31,019 nucleotides of DNA from Scatacola_A faecigallinarum (GTDB lineage Bacteria > Pseudomonadota > Alphaproteobacteria > RF32 > CAG-239): positions 1 through 31,019 of the forward strand of contig DVOM01000019.1 in the NCBI GenBank assembly GCA_018713605.1, in the 5' to 3' direction. Numbering within the stretch: position 1 is the first letter of the stretch; every line of letters starts with the position of its first letter. This document shows, piece by piece, positions 16,595-24,238 of this stretch. Made by a program: the position numbers and the translations under genes. The notes under the pieces are model-generated. The model did not search any database. It had not been told where the DNA came from and saw only the letters and a list, made by a program, of their open reading frames with translations.

Positions 16595-17110
16595 TTACCA
16601 CCAGCTTTTGTCGTCATTCTGGAGCTGACGGATGGTTTCCGTCCACTCGTTGATCTTGTTGTTGTCCTTGTCGTTCAGGATGATTTTATATTCGATAATC
16701 GGCGTTTCCGCACCCTGAACCGGAATTTCCTTAATCTGCGTTTCCAGATAATAGTCGGCGTCGTTCAGATTGTTGACGACTGTATAGGTGCGTGATCCTT
16801 CGATAATCTGCCGGGTAGCGTCTTTGGCGTAATAAAGGCCGTCGGGCAGGGTCTTGCTCATTTTCTTGAATTCGGTAATGTAAATTTTCGGTGCCGGCGT
16901 TTTTTCGTAGACTTCGGCGCTTTGGTCCAGCATCCGGTTAACGGAACGGGTAGCGGCCAGGGCGTAGACGTCGGGCGTCATCATGTCATTAACCTGTTCG
17001 TCGGCATAAGGGCTTTCAATCACGAAAGTCGGCGCTTTCTTGCTGCCGAAAATCGGTCCTTCGCAGGCGGCAAGCCAGCAGGCTGCGGACAAAAAAAGCA
17101 GTTTTTTCAT
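16595..17110 (-). CDS. Lipoprotein with LpoB/CsgG-like domain (tentative)
   Basis: A 171-residue lipoprotein: signal peptide with a clear lipobox LAAC (C16). The mature part has the segment TYTVVNNLNDADYYLETQIK, which parallels YFITDKRDLADYIIRTNVLK of the downstream gene product, so the two may share a domain. LpoB (activator of penicillin-binding proteins) has this kind of fold, but the link is only by overall look. AGGA lies 9 nt before the ATG. It is the first gene of a two-gene unit with 15509-16594. Confidence 0.75.
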   Translation of the reverse strand: MKKLLFLSAACWLAACEGPIFGSKKAPTFVIESPYADEQVNDMMTPDVYALAATRSVNRMLDQSAEVYEKTPAPKIYITEFKKMSKTLPDGLYYAKDATRQIIEGSRTYTVVNNLNDADYYLETQIKEIPVQGAETPIIEYKIILNDKDNNKINEWTETIRQLQNDDKSWW

Positions 17111-17144
17111 AAGCTTTATTCCTGAGTTAAATTTATTTTTTTCT

Positions 17145-17172
17145 ACTATAACGTCTTTTTCTCATTTTCACA
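17145..17172 (-). promoter_or_regulatory. Candidate promoter of the lipoprotein pair
   Basis: On the minus strand TATAGT (17145-17150) with a poor TGTGAA at 16-nt spacing, about 34 nt before the lipoprotein ATG. It lies in an AT-rich divergent region shared with the M48 gene promoter. Confidence 0.4.
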
Positions 17173-17198
17173 TTATGTTTTTTTAAGTTATTCACTAA

Positions 17199-17227
17199 TT
17201 GCATTTTATAAAAATATCGGCTAGATT
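17199..17227 (+). promoter_or_regulatory. Promoter of the M48-PDZ gene
   Basis: TTGCAT, 17-nt spacer, TAGATT, about 35 nt before the ATG at 17263. Confidence 0.5.
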
Positions 17228-17262
17228 ATCGGCCAATGGCTTAGAACCGTTTTGAGACTGCT

Positions 17263-18444
17263 ATGATACGTTTTTTCTTTCTCCTGCTGCCGCTGTTGTT
17301 TTTGTGTTCCTGTGCGGCGCCGACGACCCGCCGGCCGGGCATCCCCGCCGTCGACAGTTACGATATGCGCGAGATTCGCAGGGAACTGCGCAAATTTTCC
17401 TATGACGAGGCAACCCGCCGCCGTCAGCGCCTGGGTCAGATTGCTTACAATATCCGCCGGTCGACCGGTCAGGAACTCTGCGACCGCCGGCTGCTTCCCG
17501 ACATCGGCGTCGATTTCATGCGCATTAACCGGCTGACGGTTCCGAAATGGAGATCGTCCTATGACATTTACCGTGAGGAGCACGAAGATGCTCAGACCGT
17601 TTACCGGCGCAGAACCGGCGAAATCTGGATTGAAGGCGTATACAGAAATTCGGCGGCCGAAAAGGCGGGGCTGAAAAAAGGCGACCGCCTGGTCAGCGTC
17701 AACGGTTTTGCCGTTCCGGACGAAGACAATGCTTTTGAACAGATTTACAAACATTTGCAGCAGGGAGGGGAAACGCTTCCTGTGGAAATTGTCGTCGAAC
17801 GCGGCGGTAAAATAATGAAATTCTCTTTTCTGCCGGACATGCTATGCCCGTATAATGTCAGCGTCGATGAAAATGCGCCGGAAATCAACGCCTATGCCAA
17901 CGGCTATGGTATTGTCATGACGGCGCGGATGATGGATTACATCAAAGACGATACCGCGCTGGCCGCCATTATTGCGCATGAGATGGCGCATAATGTGCTC
18001 GGACATAACGCTTCGTCGAACGACAACGCATTAATCGGCCTGCTGCTGGGAGCTGCGGTTGATTTCTCTGCCGGCGGCGACGGCAGCGCGATGGCGACGG
18101 GAATGTATATCGGGAACAATGCCTATTCGAAAGAATTTGAAATGGAAGCCGATTATGTCGGCTACTATCTGTTGGCCCGCGCCGGTTACGATTATAAGCA
18201 CGCCGCCCTGATGCAGAAAATGCTGGCGGCTCTGGCTCCGATGGACATTTATATATACAGCGACCCCGAAAGCACGCATCCGTCTTCGTCCGTCCGCCTG
18301 GCCCTGGCACGCGAAACGGCTAAGGAAATCGATCTGAAGCTGGCGCTCGGCGATAAGCTTTCCGAGCTGTATCCCGATTTTGACAGAGTTAACGAATATC
18401 TCCGCGACAAAACGGACATCACAAAGGAAAACGGTCTATGGTAA
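17263..18444 (+). CDS. M48-family zinc metalloprotease lipoprotein with PDZ domain
   Basis: A 393-residue envelope protease. The signal peptide ends LCSC, a lipobox, so it is probably anchored in the periplasm-facing membrane. A PDZ domain lies at about 125-185 (VYRNSAAEKAGLKKGDRLVSVNG region). The M48 catalytic motif is H239-E-M-A-H243, with the third zinc ligand E293 in the ExxAD motif (EMEAD) followed by YVGYYLLARAGYD. All catalytic residues are present. The closest E. coli counterparts in role are BepA and LoiP, which handle misassembled outer membrane proteins; those lack this N-terminal PDZ. Its last 7 nt overlap the start of the DUF1294 gene. Confidence 0.9.
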   Translation: MIRFFFLLLPLLFLCSCAAPTTRRPGIPAVDSYDMREIRRELRKFSYDEATRRRQRLGQIAYNIRRSTGQELCDRRLLPDIGVDFMRINRLTVPKWRSSYDIYREEHEDAQTVYRRRTGEIWIEGVYRNSAAEKAGLKKGDRLVSVNGFAVPDEDNAFEQIYKHLQQGGETLPVEIVVERGGKIMKFSFLPDMLCPYNVSVDENAPEINAYANGYGIVMTARMMDYIKDDTALAAIIAHEMAHNVLGHNASSNDNALIGLLLGAAVDFSAGGDGSAMATGMYIGNNAYSKEFEMEADYVGYYLLARAGYDYKHAALMQKMLAALAPMDIYIYSDPESTHPSSSVRLALARETAKEIDLKLALGDKLSELYPDFDRVNEYLRDKTDITKENGLW

Positions 18445-18875
18445 TTACCTATTCGGTCATCTTGATTGGATTGTTGTTTTTAATCCGTCCGCTGCAAAAG
18501 AACAGTTTTTACATTCTGCATGCGGCGCTGGTCATTCTGGCCGCCTATTACATCGAAACGCATTATTTCCGCGCCTCGGTTTTTGGCGCTAAGACGCTGC
18601 TGCTGTTTGTGGTGTTCCAGTTTGTGTCGATAAACGTCGTTACCGTTCTGGCCTACTGGGTTGATAAGCGTGCGGCCGTCCGCGGCGCCTGGCGCGTGCC
18701 TGAAATCAACCTTCATACGCTGGAATTTCTCGGCGGCTGGAGCGGGGCATTGCTGGCTCAGCGTTTGTTTCGCCACAAAACGAAAAAACGCAGCTATCAG
18801 TCGATGTTCTGGTTTATCCTGCTGATGCAGGCCGCGGCCGTGTACGTCATACTCAGGTATTTGGGATTGCTTTAG
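18438..18875 (+). CDS. DUF1294 membrane protein
   Basis: A 145-residue protein with about four hydrophobic helices. The C-terminal half carries the DUF1294 signature: YWVDKRAA, WRVPE, LHTLEFLGGWSGA, QR-x-FRHK and SYQSMFW. The function of this family is not established. The ATG overlaps the end of the M48 gene (ATGGTAA), which points to translational coupling. The N-terminal two helices (residues 3-38) precede the domain proper. Confidence 0.88.
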   Translation: MVITYSVILIGLLFLIRPLQKNSFYILHAALVILAAYYIETHYFRASVFGAKTLLLFVVFQFVSINVVTVLAYWVDKRAAVRGAWRVPEINLHTLEFLGGWSGALLAQRLFRHKTKKRSYQSMFWFILLMQAAAVYVILRYLGLL

Positions 18876-18882
18876 TTTAAAC

Positions 18883-18911
18883 TTGCATAACCCGGGCTTT
18901 GTCTTTATGAT
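18883..18911 (+). promoter_or_regulatory. Promoter of the MsbA-like ABC exporter
   Basis: TTGCAT, 17-nt spacer, TATGAT, about 33 nt before the ATG at 18945. Confidence 0.6.
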
Positions 18912-18944
18912 ACCCCTGTTTTTGCAAACGAATTGGAAAAAAAT

Positions 18945-20720
18945 ATGGCAGAAAATGAATTAAAAGCGGTGTCGGAAATCAAATTTACCGAGCACTATAA
19001 CCGGATGTGGCCCTTTGTTAAGCCCTATTGGATTCGCGCTTTGGTGGGCATTTTGCTCTGTATTCCCATCGGCGCGCTGGATTCCGTGGTGGCTCTGGCG
19101 CTCAAGCCCTATATGGATTTGGTGCTGGTTGACAAGACGGACCGTTCGCCGGCTTATATTCCGCTTTTGATTGTCGCCTTTACGACCGTACAGGGGTTTC
19201 TGAACTACGCCGCAACCTATCTCAACACATGGGTTGGCACCAAAATCAATCAGGATTTGAAACGCGCCCTGTTTAAAAAACTGCTGAGCCTTGAAATCGC
19301 CTTTTACGATAAAAACAATTCAGGCTATATCATGCAGCGCTTTTCCAGCGATGCCGACATGGCCTGCACCGGCCTGCTGGACAATCTGAAAGTCTTTATT
19401 TCGCGGCTGTTTTCGTCCCTTTCGCTGATTTGCGTCCTCATTTACAACTCGTGGCAGCTGTCGATCATCGCCATTGTCGTTCTGGGCTGCGCCCTGCTGC
19501 CGCTGGCTTCCGTCAAACGACGCATTAAGTTTATCGTGCTTAAGAACGTTACCGAAGCCTCAAAGGTTTTTACCAATTACAACGAAACCTATTCCGGTGC
19601 CAAGACCATATATTCGTACAATTTGCAGCAGAAAATTTATAACAAATTTGACAACACCCTGCGCACCATTTTCAAACTGACCATGAAAATGGTACAGAAA
19701 ACCGCCTGGATGACACCCCTGATGCACATTATCATTTCCGTCGGCATCGGCGGCGTCATTGGTTACGGCAGCTACCTGATTGTCAACGGCACTATTACCA
19801 GCGGCAACTTTGTGTCTTTCATAACCGCGCTGGTCATGCTCTATACGCCGATAAAAGGCATCGGCAAAAACTTCAATAATGTCCAGATTTCATTCCTGGC
19901 CATTGAACGCGTCATGGATATTCTGGACATGGATCCGGCGGTTAAGGACAGGGCGGATGCCAGGGTTCTGAAACAAATTGAAAAAGGCATTACTTTTGAT
20001 GACGTGACTTTTGAGTATGTTCCCGGCACGCCGGTTTTGAAAAATGTAAACTTGAATGTCAGAGCCGGCAGCACTGTTGCGGTCGTCGGCAATTCCGGCG
20101 GCGGCAAAACTACGCTGGTTAACCTGTTGCCCCGTTTCTACGACGTAAAGTCCGGCGCGGTCAAAATCGACGGGCAGGATATCCGCAGCCTGACGATGGA
20201 ATCCCTGCGTGACAAAATTGCCGTCGTCTTTCAGGACAATTTCCTGTTTGAGGGCACCATTCGCGACAATATTACGTTGGGCAAGGAAAATGCGTCTGAC
20301 GAAGAAATCTCCGCAGCGCTCAAAATGGCGTATCTGGATGATTTTGTCGCCGGTCTTGAAAACGGTGTCGATACCGAAATCGGCGAAAGGGGCGCGCTGT
20401 TGTCCGGCGGCCAGCGCCAGCGTCTGGCCATTGCCCGCGCTTTTATCAAAAATGCGCCGATTGTCATTCTGGACGAGGCGACTTCCGCACTGGACAACAA
20501 GTCTGAAGCCGTGGTTCAGAAAGCCATTGACAACCTGATGCAGGACCGTACCGTCTTTGTTATCGCCCATCGCTTGTCTACCGTTCAGAACGCTGACAAA
20601 ATCGTCGTCGTTAACGATGGCCGGATTGTTGAGGAAGGCACGCATGAGGAACTGCTGGCCATCGACAATGGCGCCTATAAGGCGCTGTATAACGCCCAGT
20701 TCAAGAAAAAAGCGGCTTAG
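18945..20720 (+). CDS. msbA: MsbA-like lipid exporter, ABC half-transporter
   Basis: A 591-residue half-transporter with a six-helix membrane domain (about 20-310) fused to an ATPase domain (about 335-585). ATPase motifs are intact: Walker A GNSGGGKT (382-389), signature LSGGQ (486-490), Walker B IVILDEAT (D510, E511), and the H-loop in IAHRLST. Length and layout match MsbA, which flips lipid A-core across the inner membrane; a multidrug exporter of the same class cannot be excluded, so the symbol is tentative. An in-frame TTG at 18933 was rejected in favour of ATG 18945. No LPS genes are next to it. Confidence 0.85.
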   Translation: MAENELKAVSEIKFTEHYNRMWPFVKPYWIRALVGILLCIPIGALDSVVALALKPYMDLVLVDKTDRSPAYIPLLIVAFTTVQGFLNYAATYLNTWVGTKINQDLKRALFKKLLSLEIAFYDKNNSGYIMQRFSSDADMACTGLLDNLKVFISRLFSSLSLICVLIYNSWQLSIIAIVVLGCALLPLASVKRRIKFIVLKNVTEASKVFTNYNETYSGAKTIYSYNLQQKIYNKFDNTLRTIFKLTMKMVQKTAWMTPLMHIIISVGIGGVIGYGSYLIVNGTITSGNFVSFITALVMLYTPIKGIGKNFNNVQISFLAIERVMDILDMDPAVKDRADARVLKQIEKGITFDDVTFEYVPGTPVLKNVNLNVRAGSTVAVVGNSGGGKTTLVNLLPRFYDVKSGAVKIDGQDIRSLTMESLRDKIAVVFQDNFLFEGTIRDNITLGKENASDEEISAALKMAYLDDFVAGLENGVDTEIGERGALLSGGQRQRLAIARAFIKNAPIVILDEATSALDNKSEAVVQKAIDNLMQDRTVFVIAHRLSTVQNADKIVVVNDGRIVEEGTHEELLAIDNGAYKALYNAQFKKKAA

Positions 20721-20731
20721 AAACGGAAATG

Positions 20732-20755
20732 AAACCATTTGGCATGATGGTTTTG
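20732..20755. terminator. Terminator between converging genes
   Basis: AAACCAT-8 nt-ATGGTTT hairpin followed by TGTTTATT on the plus side, in the 36-nt gap between the ABC exporter and the gene at 20757-21938. The T-run is moderate on plus and weak on minus. Confidence 0.5.
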
Positions 20756-20756
20756 T

Positions 20757-21938
20757 TTATTTCAGATATTCTTTGTTTTGATAAAATTTGAGAATGGAGC
20801 TTTTGACCTGGTCGAGCGTTTCCTGCAAATCGGCCTTGTCGTAACGGAAATAGGCGGCCACGGCTGCTTCGTCGCGCCGGGCAAACAGGTTGCGGTTTAG
20901 CTGTTTGAGCGTTTCAATGGTGCTTTGCGAAATATGGTCTTCTTTGCTCTGCTTAAACAGAAAATTAACTGTTTTTCCGCCGATGTCGTGCTCGGAACAA
21001 ATCCGCATGAAAGCGTTAAAAACGCCGGCCGGGCTTTTTTCAGCGCCAAAACCGGGACGGCGGCAGAACATGACGGTTTTTATCCGTCCGGACATATAGT
21101 CGCTGTCAGCGCGGGCGTTGAACAAATCCTGCACACAGTCGGCCATCAGCGCCAGTTCGCTGCCGGAAACCTCGTCTTTTTCCGGTTTGACAATCCGGTC
21201 GCGTACGGCCCTTTTATAAAGCAGAAATTTGTCGTCTATCTGGTTGAGGTCATTCTTTTGCAGATAGGCTTCGCGTTCTTCAATCAGTTCCTCCAACAGG
21301 CCCGATTTGACAAAGGCATCGTGAACCTGAATAATCTGAATGATGTCCAATCCGGCAAGATCGGCAGTAATCAGCCCTTTCTGCCGGCAGCGTTCCAGCA
21401 AAACGTGCCGCCACAGTTCGCGACGGAGAGCTTTTTCGATTTTCGGAGTGTTGTTGAATTCTTTGTTGAGCTCTTCCTGATAAGCAGCCGCGTTGTCTTT
21501 CATCTTTTCGGCGTCGGCTTCAAAGACGAAAACTTTAATCAGGCCCGGAACATTTTCCGCCCCCATGTAGAACTTTGTCTGCTGAAGTTTTCCGTCCGTC
21601 AGGGCATCTTCGGCATAAACCGGGACAAAGCCGTGTCCGCCGTCCTTGGCGCCGGTTACCCTTACACGCACGACTTTGACCGCAATCGGCGCGGCGTTTT
21701 TTTCGTTGCAATATTTAAGTGCGACGTCGTTGAGGCGGATTTCCAGTAGTTTCTGGCGAAAATCGGCTTTCCCGCCCGGCGTGCCGTGAACCGCGGCCAT
21801 GGCATAAATGCCGGCTTTGGGAGCTTTCTCTGTCGAGGTCCTGCCGGCGGCGGATTTTCCCCAGCCCAAAGCGGAGCCAAGCTGAGATACAAGCTTTAGC
21901 TTGTTCGAATTCTGAGTGAGTTTCTGCGTTTGCGGCAA
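20757..21938 (-). CDS. Protein related to the HExxH protein but lacking the motif
   Basis: A 393-residue protein of unknown function. The start is a TTG at 21938: AGGAG lies 7 nt before it, and no better ATG exists. There is no signal peptide or membrane segment. Residues about 175-265 align by eye with residues 156-245 of the protein at 12886-14100: VHDAFVKSGLLEELIEERE against IHDEISAQISELLEMR, EAYLQKNDL against QKYLQTKDF, then KDEVSGSELALMADCVQDLF against KEELSLIVNGMSDWW. At the matching place H159-EGTH163 is replaced by H178-VLLE182 and E189 by A208, so zinc binding is not expected. It looks like an inactive cytoplasmic relative. A good promoter lies at 21982-22010. Confidence 0.75.
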   Translation of the reverse strand: MPQTQKLTQNSNKLKLVSQLGSALGWGKSAAGRTSTEKAPKAGIYAMAAVHGTPGGKADFRQKLLEIRLNDVALKYCNEKNAAPIAVKVVRVRVTGAKDGGHGFVPVYAEDALTDGKLQQTKFYMGAENVPGLIKVFVFEADAEKMKDNAAAYQEELNKEFNNTPKIEKALRRELWRHVLLERCRQKGLITADLAGLDIIQIIQVHDAFVKSGLLEELIEEREAYLQKNDLNQIDDKFLLYKRAVRDRIVKPEKDEVSGSELALMADCVQDLFNARADSDYMSGRIKTVMFCRRPGFGAEKSPAGVFNAFMRICSEHDIGGKTVNFLFKQSKEDHISQSTIETLKQLNRNLFARRDEAAVAAYFRYDKADLQETLDQVKSSILKFYQNKEYLK

Positions 21939-21981
21939 TATTATTCTCCTTTTCGAATAATCCTCCGGCAAAACATTCGTT

Positions 21982-22010
21982 ATTATAACATATTTTTAAC
22001 CGCAATACAA
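21982..22010 (-). promoter_or_regulatory. Promoter of the TTG-start gene
   Basis: Minus strand: TTGTAT, 17-nt spacer, perfect TATAAT, about 43 nt before the TTG start codon at 21938. Confidence 0.65.
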
Positions 22011-22079
22011 GCCGTTGCCTTATAATATAACCCGGTTTGACCGGATTTCCACGCCGTCTGTGAGCAGATGAGAAAAATC

Positions 22080-22107
22080 TTGCAAAAAGCGGGCAAAAGT
22101 CTATATT
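22080..22107 (+). promoter_or_regulatory. Promoter of fba
   Basis: TTGCAA, 16-nt spacer, TATATT, about 39 nt before the ATG. An AAGGAG site lies 6 nt before the ATG. Confidence 0.6.
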
Positions 22108-22146
22108 ACCTCATAGCAAAAATATTAACCTGATAAGGAGAAAACT

Positions 22147-23196
22147 ATGCCTTTAGTAACAATGCGTCAGATTCTTGACCATGCCGCCGAGAACGGATAC
22201 GGTGTTCCGGCTTTTAACATTAATGATATGGAGCAGGTTCTGGCTGTTCTGCAGGCCGCTAAAAAAGTCAATGCCCCGGTTATCCTGCAGACTTCTACCG
22301 GTGCCCGCAAGTTTGCCGGCGATCCGATGATACGCCATATGGTCGCGGCCGGTATCGAAATGTTCCCCGAACTGCCGATTTGTATCCATCAGGACCACGG
22401 TTCTTCGGTCAATGTCTGCCAGTCTGCCATTGTTAACGGCTATTCTTCGGTTATGATGGACGGTTCTCTGGAAGCTGACGGCAAAACGCCCTCTTCCTAT
22501 GAATACAACGTCAAAGTTACCAGCGAAGTCGTCGCCCGCGCTCATGCCGTCGGCGCTTCCGTCGAAGGCGAACTCGGCGTCATCGGTTCTTTGGAAACCG
22601 GCAAAGGCGACAAGGAAGACGGTCACGGTGCCGAAGGCGTTATTGACAAGAAACGTTTGGTTACCGACCCGGACGAAGCCAAAAGATTTGTTGAGGAAAC
22701 TCATGTCGACGCTCTGGCTGTTGCCGTCGGAACTTCTCACGGCGCTTACAAATTTACCCGCAAACCGGACGGTGAAATTCTGGCCATTGACGTTATTGAA
22801 AAAATTCACAAGGTTCTGCCCAATACCCATATGGTAATGCACGGTTCCTCTTCGGTTCCGCAGGAGTTGCAGGACTTGATCAACGCTTACGGCGGCGCCA
22901 TTCCGCAGACCTACGGCGTTCCGGTTGAAGAAATCGTCCGCGGCATTAAGTCCGGCGTTCGCAAAGTCAATGTTGATACCGACTGCCGTATGGCCATTAC
23001 CGGTGCGATTCGCAAGATTTTTGCCGAAAATCCGAAAGAATTTGACCCGCGCAAATATCTCAAGCCGGCAATTGAAGAAATGCAGAAAGTCTGCGAAGCC
23101 CGCTATATTGCTTTCGGCGCAGCCGGACATGCGGACAAAATCAAGGTTATTCCGATGTCGGTTATGGCTAAACGCTATGCTGACGGTGAAATTTAG
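22147..23196 (+). CDS. fba: Class II fructose-1,6-bisphosphate aldolase
   Basis: A zinc enzyme that interconverts fructose-1,6-bisphosphate with the two triose phosphates in glycolysis and gluconeogenesis. The 349-residue protein has the class II motifs: GVPAFNIND near the start, HQDHGS with catalytic D83 and zinc ligand H84, VEGELG, GTSHGAYKF and MHGSSSVP with further zinc ligands, and KVNVDTD for phosphate binding. Length and the form of these motifs fit the class IIB/Calvin-cycle subtype common in Alphaproteobacteria. It has its own promoter and a strong terminator, so it is a single-gene unit. Confidence 0.96.
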   Translation: MPLVTMRQILDHAAENGYGVPAFNINDMEQVLAVLQAAKKVNAPVILQTSTGARKFAGDPMIRHMVAAGIEMFPELPICIHQDHGSSVNVCQSAIVNGYSSVMMDGSLEADGKTPSSYEYNVKVTSEVVARAHAVGASVEGELGVIGSLETGKGDKEDGHGAEGVIDKKRLVTDPDEAKRFVEETHVDALAVAVGTSHGAYKFTRKPDGEILAIDVIEKIHKVLPNTHMVMHGSSSVPQELQDLINAYGGAIPQTYGVPVEEIVRGIKSGVRKVNVDTDCRMAITGAIRKIFAENPKEFDPRKYLKPAIEEMQKVCEARYIAFGAAGHADKIKVIPMSVMAKRYADGEI

Positions 23197-23216
23197 TTTT
23201 TCCGAAAACGAAAGAA

Positions 23217-23245
23217 AAAGACTGCCCTTGCGGCAGTCTTTTTTA
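23217..23245 (+). terminator. Rho-independent terminator of fba
   Basis: AAAGACTGCC-CTTGC-GGCAGTCTTT stem-loop running into six T, 20 nt after the fba stop. Confidence 0.92.
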
Positions 23246-23290
23246 TTGCCGTAACGCCCAATGGCTTTCCCGGTCAAGTACTTTCTCTCT

Positions 23291-23354
23291 GTCATTGCCG
23301 GACTTGATCCGGCAATCGAGGAGAGAGATGTCCGGCACAAGGCCGAACATGACG
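23291..23354 (+). repeat. Extragenic palindromic repeat, copy 1
   Basis: Starts GTCATTGCCGGACTTGATCC and ends ACATGACG. The core is a perfect hairpin ATTGCCGGA-CTTGA-TCCGGCAAT (23294-23316). Form and ends (GTCATT...ATGAC) are those of the dispersed palindromic repeats common between alphaproteobacterial genes. The pair at 23291-23433 fills most of the 337-nt gap between fba and the next gene; 23434-23533 shows nothing I recognise. Confidence 0.75.
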
Positions 23355-23365
23355 ATTATTTACTC

Positions 23366-23433
23366 GTCATTCCCCGGCTTGACCGGGGAATCCAAGAGAT
23401 CCCCGGAACGCGCTGCGCTTGCCTGAGGATGAC
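23366..23433 (+). repeat. Extragenic palindromic repeat, copy 2
   Basis: Starts GTCATTCCCCGGCTTGACCG and ends GAGGATGAC. The core is a perfect hairpin ATTCCCCGG-CTTGA-CCGGGGAAT (23369-23391) with the same CTTGA loop as copy 1. The stems differ but by paired changes (GCCGGA/TCCGGC against CCCCGG/CCGGGG), so the fold is kept. It is 11 nt after copy 1 in the same orientation. Confidence 0.78.
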
Positions 23434-23533
23434 AAAGAAAACATAAGGCACTTGCACGATATGCACGTAGAAAGCAACGCGCTTCAACAAAGGTTCTCAA
23501 AGCAGCCAGTGAGCGCTCAAGGGCGTCCCCTTG

Positions 23534-23821
23534 TCAAGCTGGCAACAGCTTGTCAATATCTTTTTCTGCGGGCATATCCTGCAAAGAGATAACCGGCTTC
23601 TTGTCCAAACCGTAACAGATATTGAGCAGACAGCTTAAGGGAAGGCGCAACAGCCTTTCTTCACAGCCTTTTTCAATACTCTTTATTTTTATTTTAGACA
23701 TTCCGGTCATTTCACTGACGTCGTCAATATCCAACCCTTGCCGCTGCCTTGTTTGTGAAATCTGTTTTCCAAAGTCCAGGAAAAAATTTTTTTTGTAAAT
23801 GTCGGTAATTTCTCTGTTCAT
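23534..23821 (-). CDS. Small HTH (XRE-like) DNA-binding protein
   Basis: A 95-residue protein. Residues about 16-70 read as a Cro/CI-type helix-turn-helix (GKQISQTRQRQGLDIDDVSE then TGMSKIKIKSIEKG), and a short tail follows. The ATG at 23821 has AGGAG 6 nt upstream; an in-frame TTG two codons earlier was rejected. It resembles the protein at 24002-24238 in layout (KKN-x-FLDFGK against KQN-x-RLEYGK) and may be a distant paralog. No toxin gene is adjacent, so an antitoxin role is not supported. Two hairpins lie between these genes. Confidence 0.7.
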   Translation of the reverse strand: MNREITDIYKKNFFLDFGKQISQTRQRQGLDIDDVSEMTGMSKIKIKSIEKGCEERLLRLPLSCLLNICYGLDKKPVISLQDMPAEKDIDKLLPA

Positions 23822-23845
23822 TTTCAACTCCTTTATGTTTTGTTA

Positions 23846-23878
23846 AAACAAAACCGCCCTTTCGTTTGGAAAAGGCGG
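23846..23878 (-). terminator. Hairpin upstream of the small HTH gene, terminator-like on minus
   Basis: Minus strand CCGCCTTTTC...GAAAGGGCGG followed by TTTTGTTTT. It lies 25 nt before the ATG at 23821, so it could end transcription from 24002-24238 or act as an attenuator for the downstream gene. Confidence 0.55.
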
Positions 23879-23891
23879 AGAATTGCTAAGC

Positions 23892-23920
23892 AAAACCAGC
23901 CGTTGCTCCGGCTGGTTTTG
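23892..23920. terminator. Bidirectional terminator-like hairpin
   Basis: AAAACCAGCCG-6 nt-CGGCTGGTTTT is a perfect 11-bp stem with T-rich ends on both strands. It is the first of two hairpins met by transcription leaving 24002-24238. Confidence 0.65.
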
Positions 23921-24001
23921 TCTGCAAAATCTTGGTAAACCTTATTGAGTGAGGGACGCGTCAGCAACCGATACGAAATTAGGTTCCCAAGTGAAAACTG
24001 T

Positions 24002-24238
24002 TTAATCAATCAGCTTTATTTTTATGCGTTTGTTCAAAAGAAACGATATATAGTTCAGATGTCCAAAAAAGCGTATTTCACCGCTTAAATGTTCTTTAAC
24101 AAACTTCAGCGGTATTTTGCTTTGCATGCTGAACTCTTCCGGTGTCAGATGCCGTTCTTCCAAAGCCCGATGGAAACTCTTACCATACTCTAAACGCAAC
24201 TGCCGTAGATTTTGTTTTCTGATTTGTTTGTCTGACAT
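24002..24238 (-). CDS. Small HTH-like DNA-binding protein
   Basis: A 78-residue protein with an XRE/Cro-like helical core (ALEERHLTPEEFSMQSKI then PLKFVKEHLSGE) and an IKIKLI end like that of HigA-type regulators. The ATG at 24238 has AAAGG 8 nt upstream. An alternative in-frame ATG at 24334 has a stronger AAGGAG 5 nt upstream and would add 32 residues that look non-domain; I prefer the shorter form but the longer cannot be excluded. Its upstream region is long and structured. Related in layout to 23534-23821. Confidence 0.6.
   Translation of the reverse strand: MSDKQIRKQNLRQLRLEYGKSFHRALEERHLTPEEFSMQSKIPLKFVKEHLSGEIRFFGHLNYISFLLNKRIKIKLID

Noticed and set aside
18933..18944. TTG start four codons before the MsbA-like ATG
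   Set aside because: No ribosome site precedes it, and the ATG at 18945 has GGA at suitable distance.
22153..23340. A 395-codon minus-strand frame over fba
   Set aside because: It is antisense to a fully recognisable aldolase gene and runs through its terminator and a palindromic repeat.
23291..23433. Paired palindromes as CRISPR repeats or attachment sites
   Set aside because: Only two unequal copies, 11 nt apart, with compensating stem changes; they fit dispersed extragenic palindromes better, and no integrase or cas gene is near.
23434..23533. Possible small RNA or tRNA in the gap before the small HTH gene
   Set aside because: I could not build a cloverleaf or any terminator-linked structure there.
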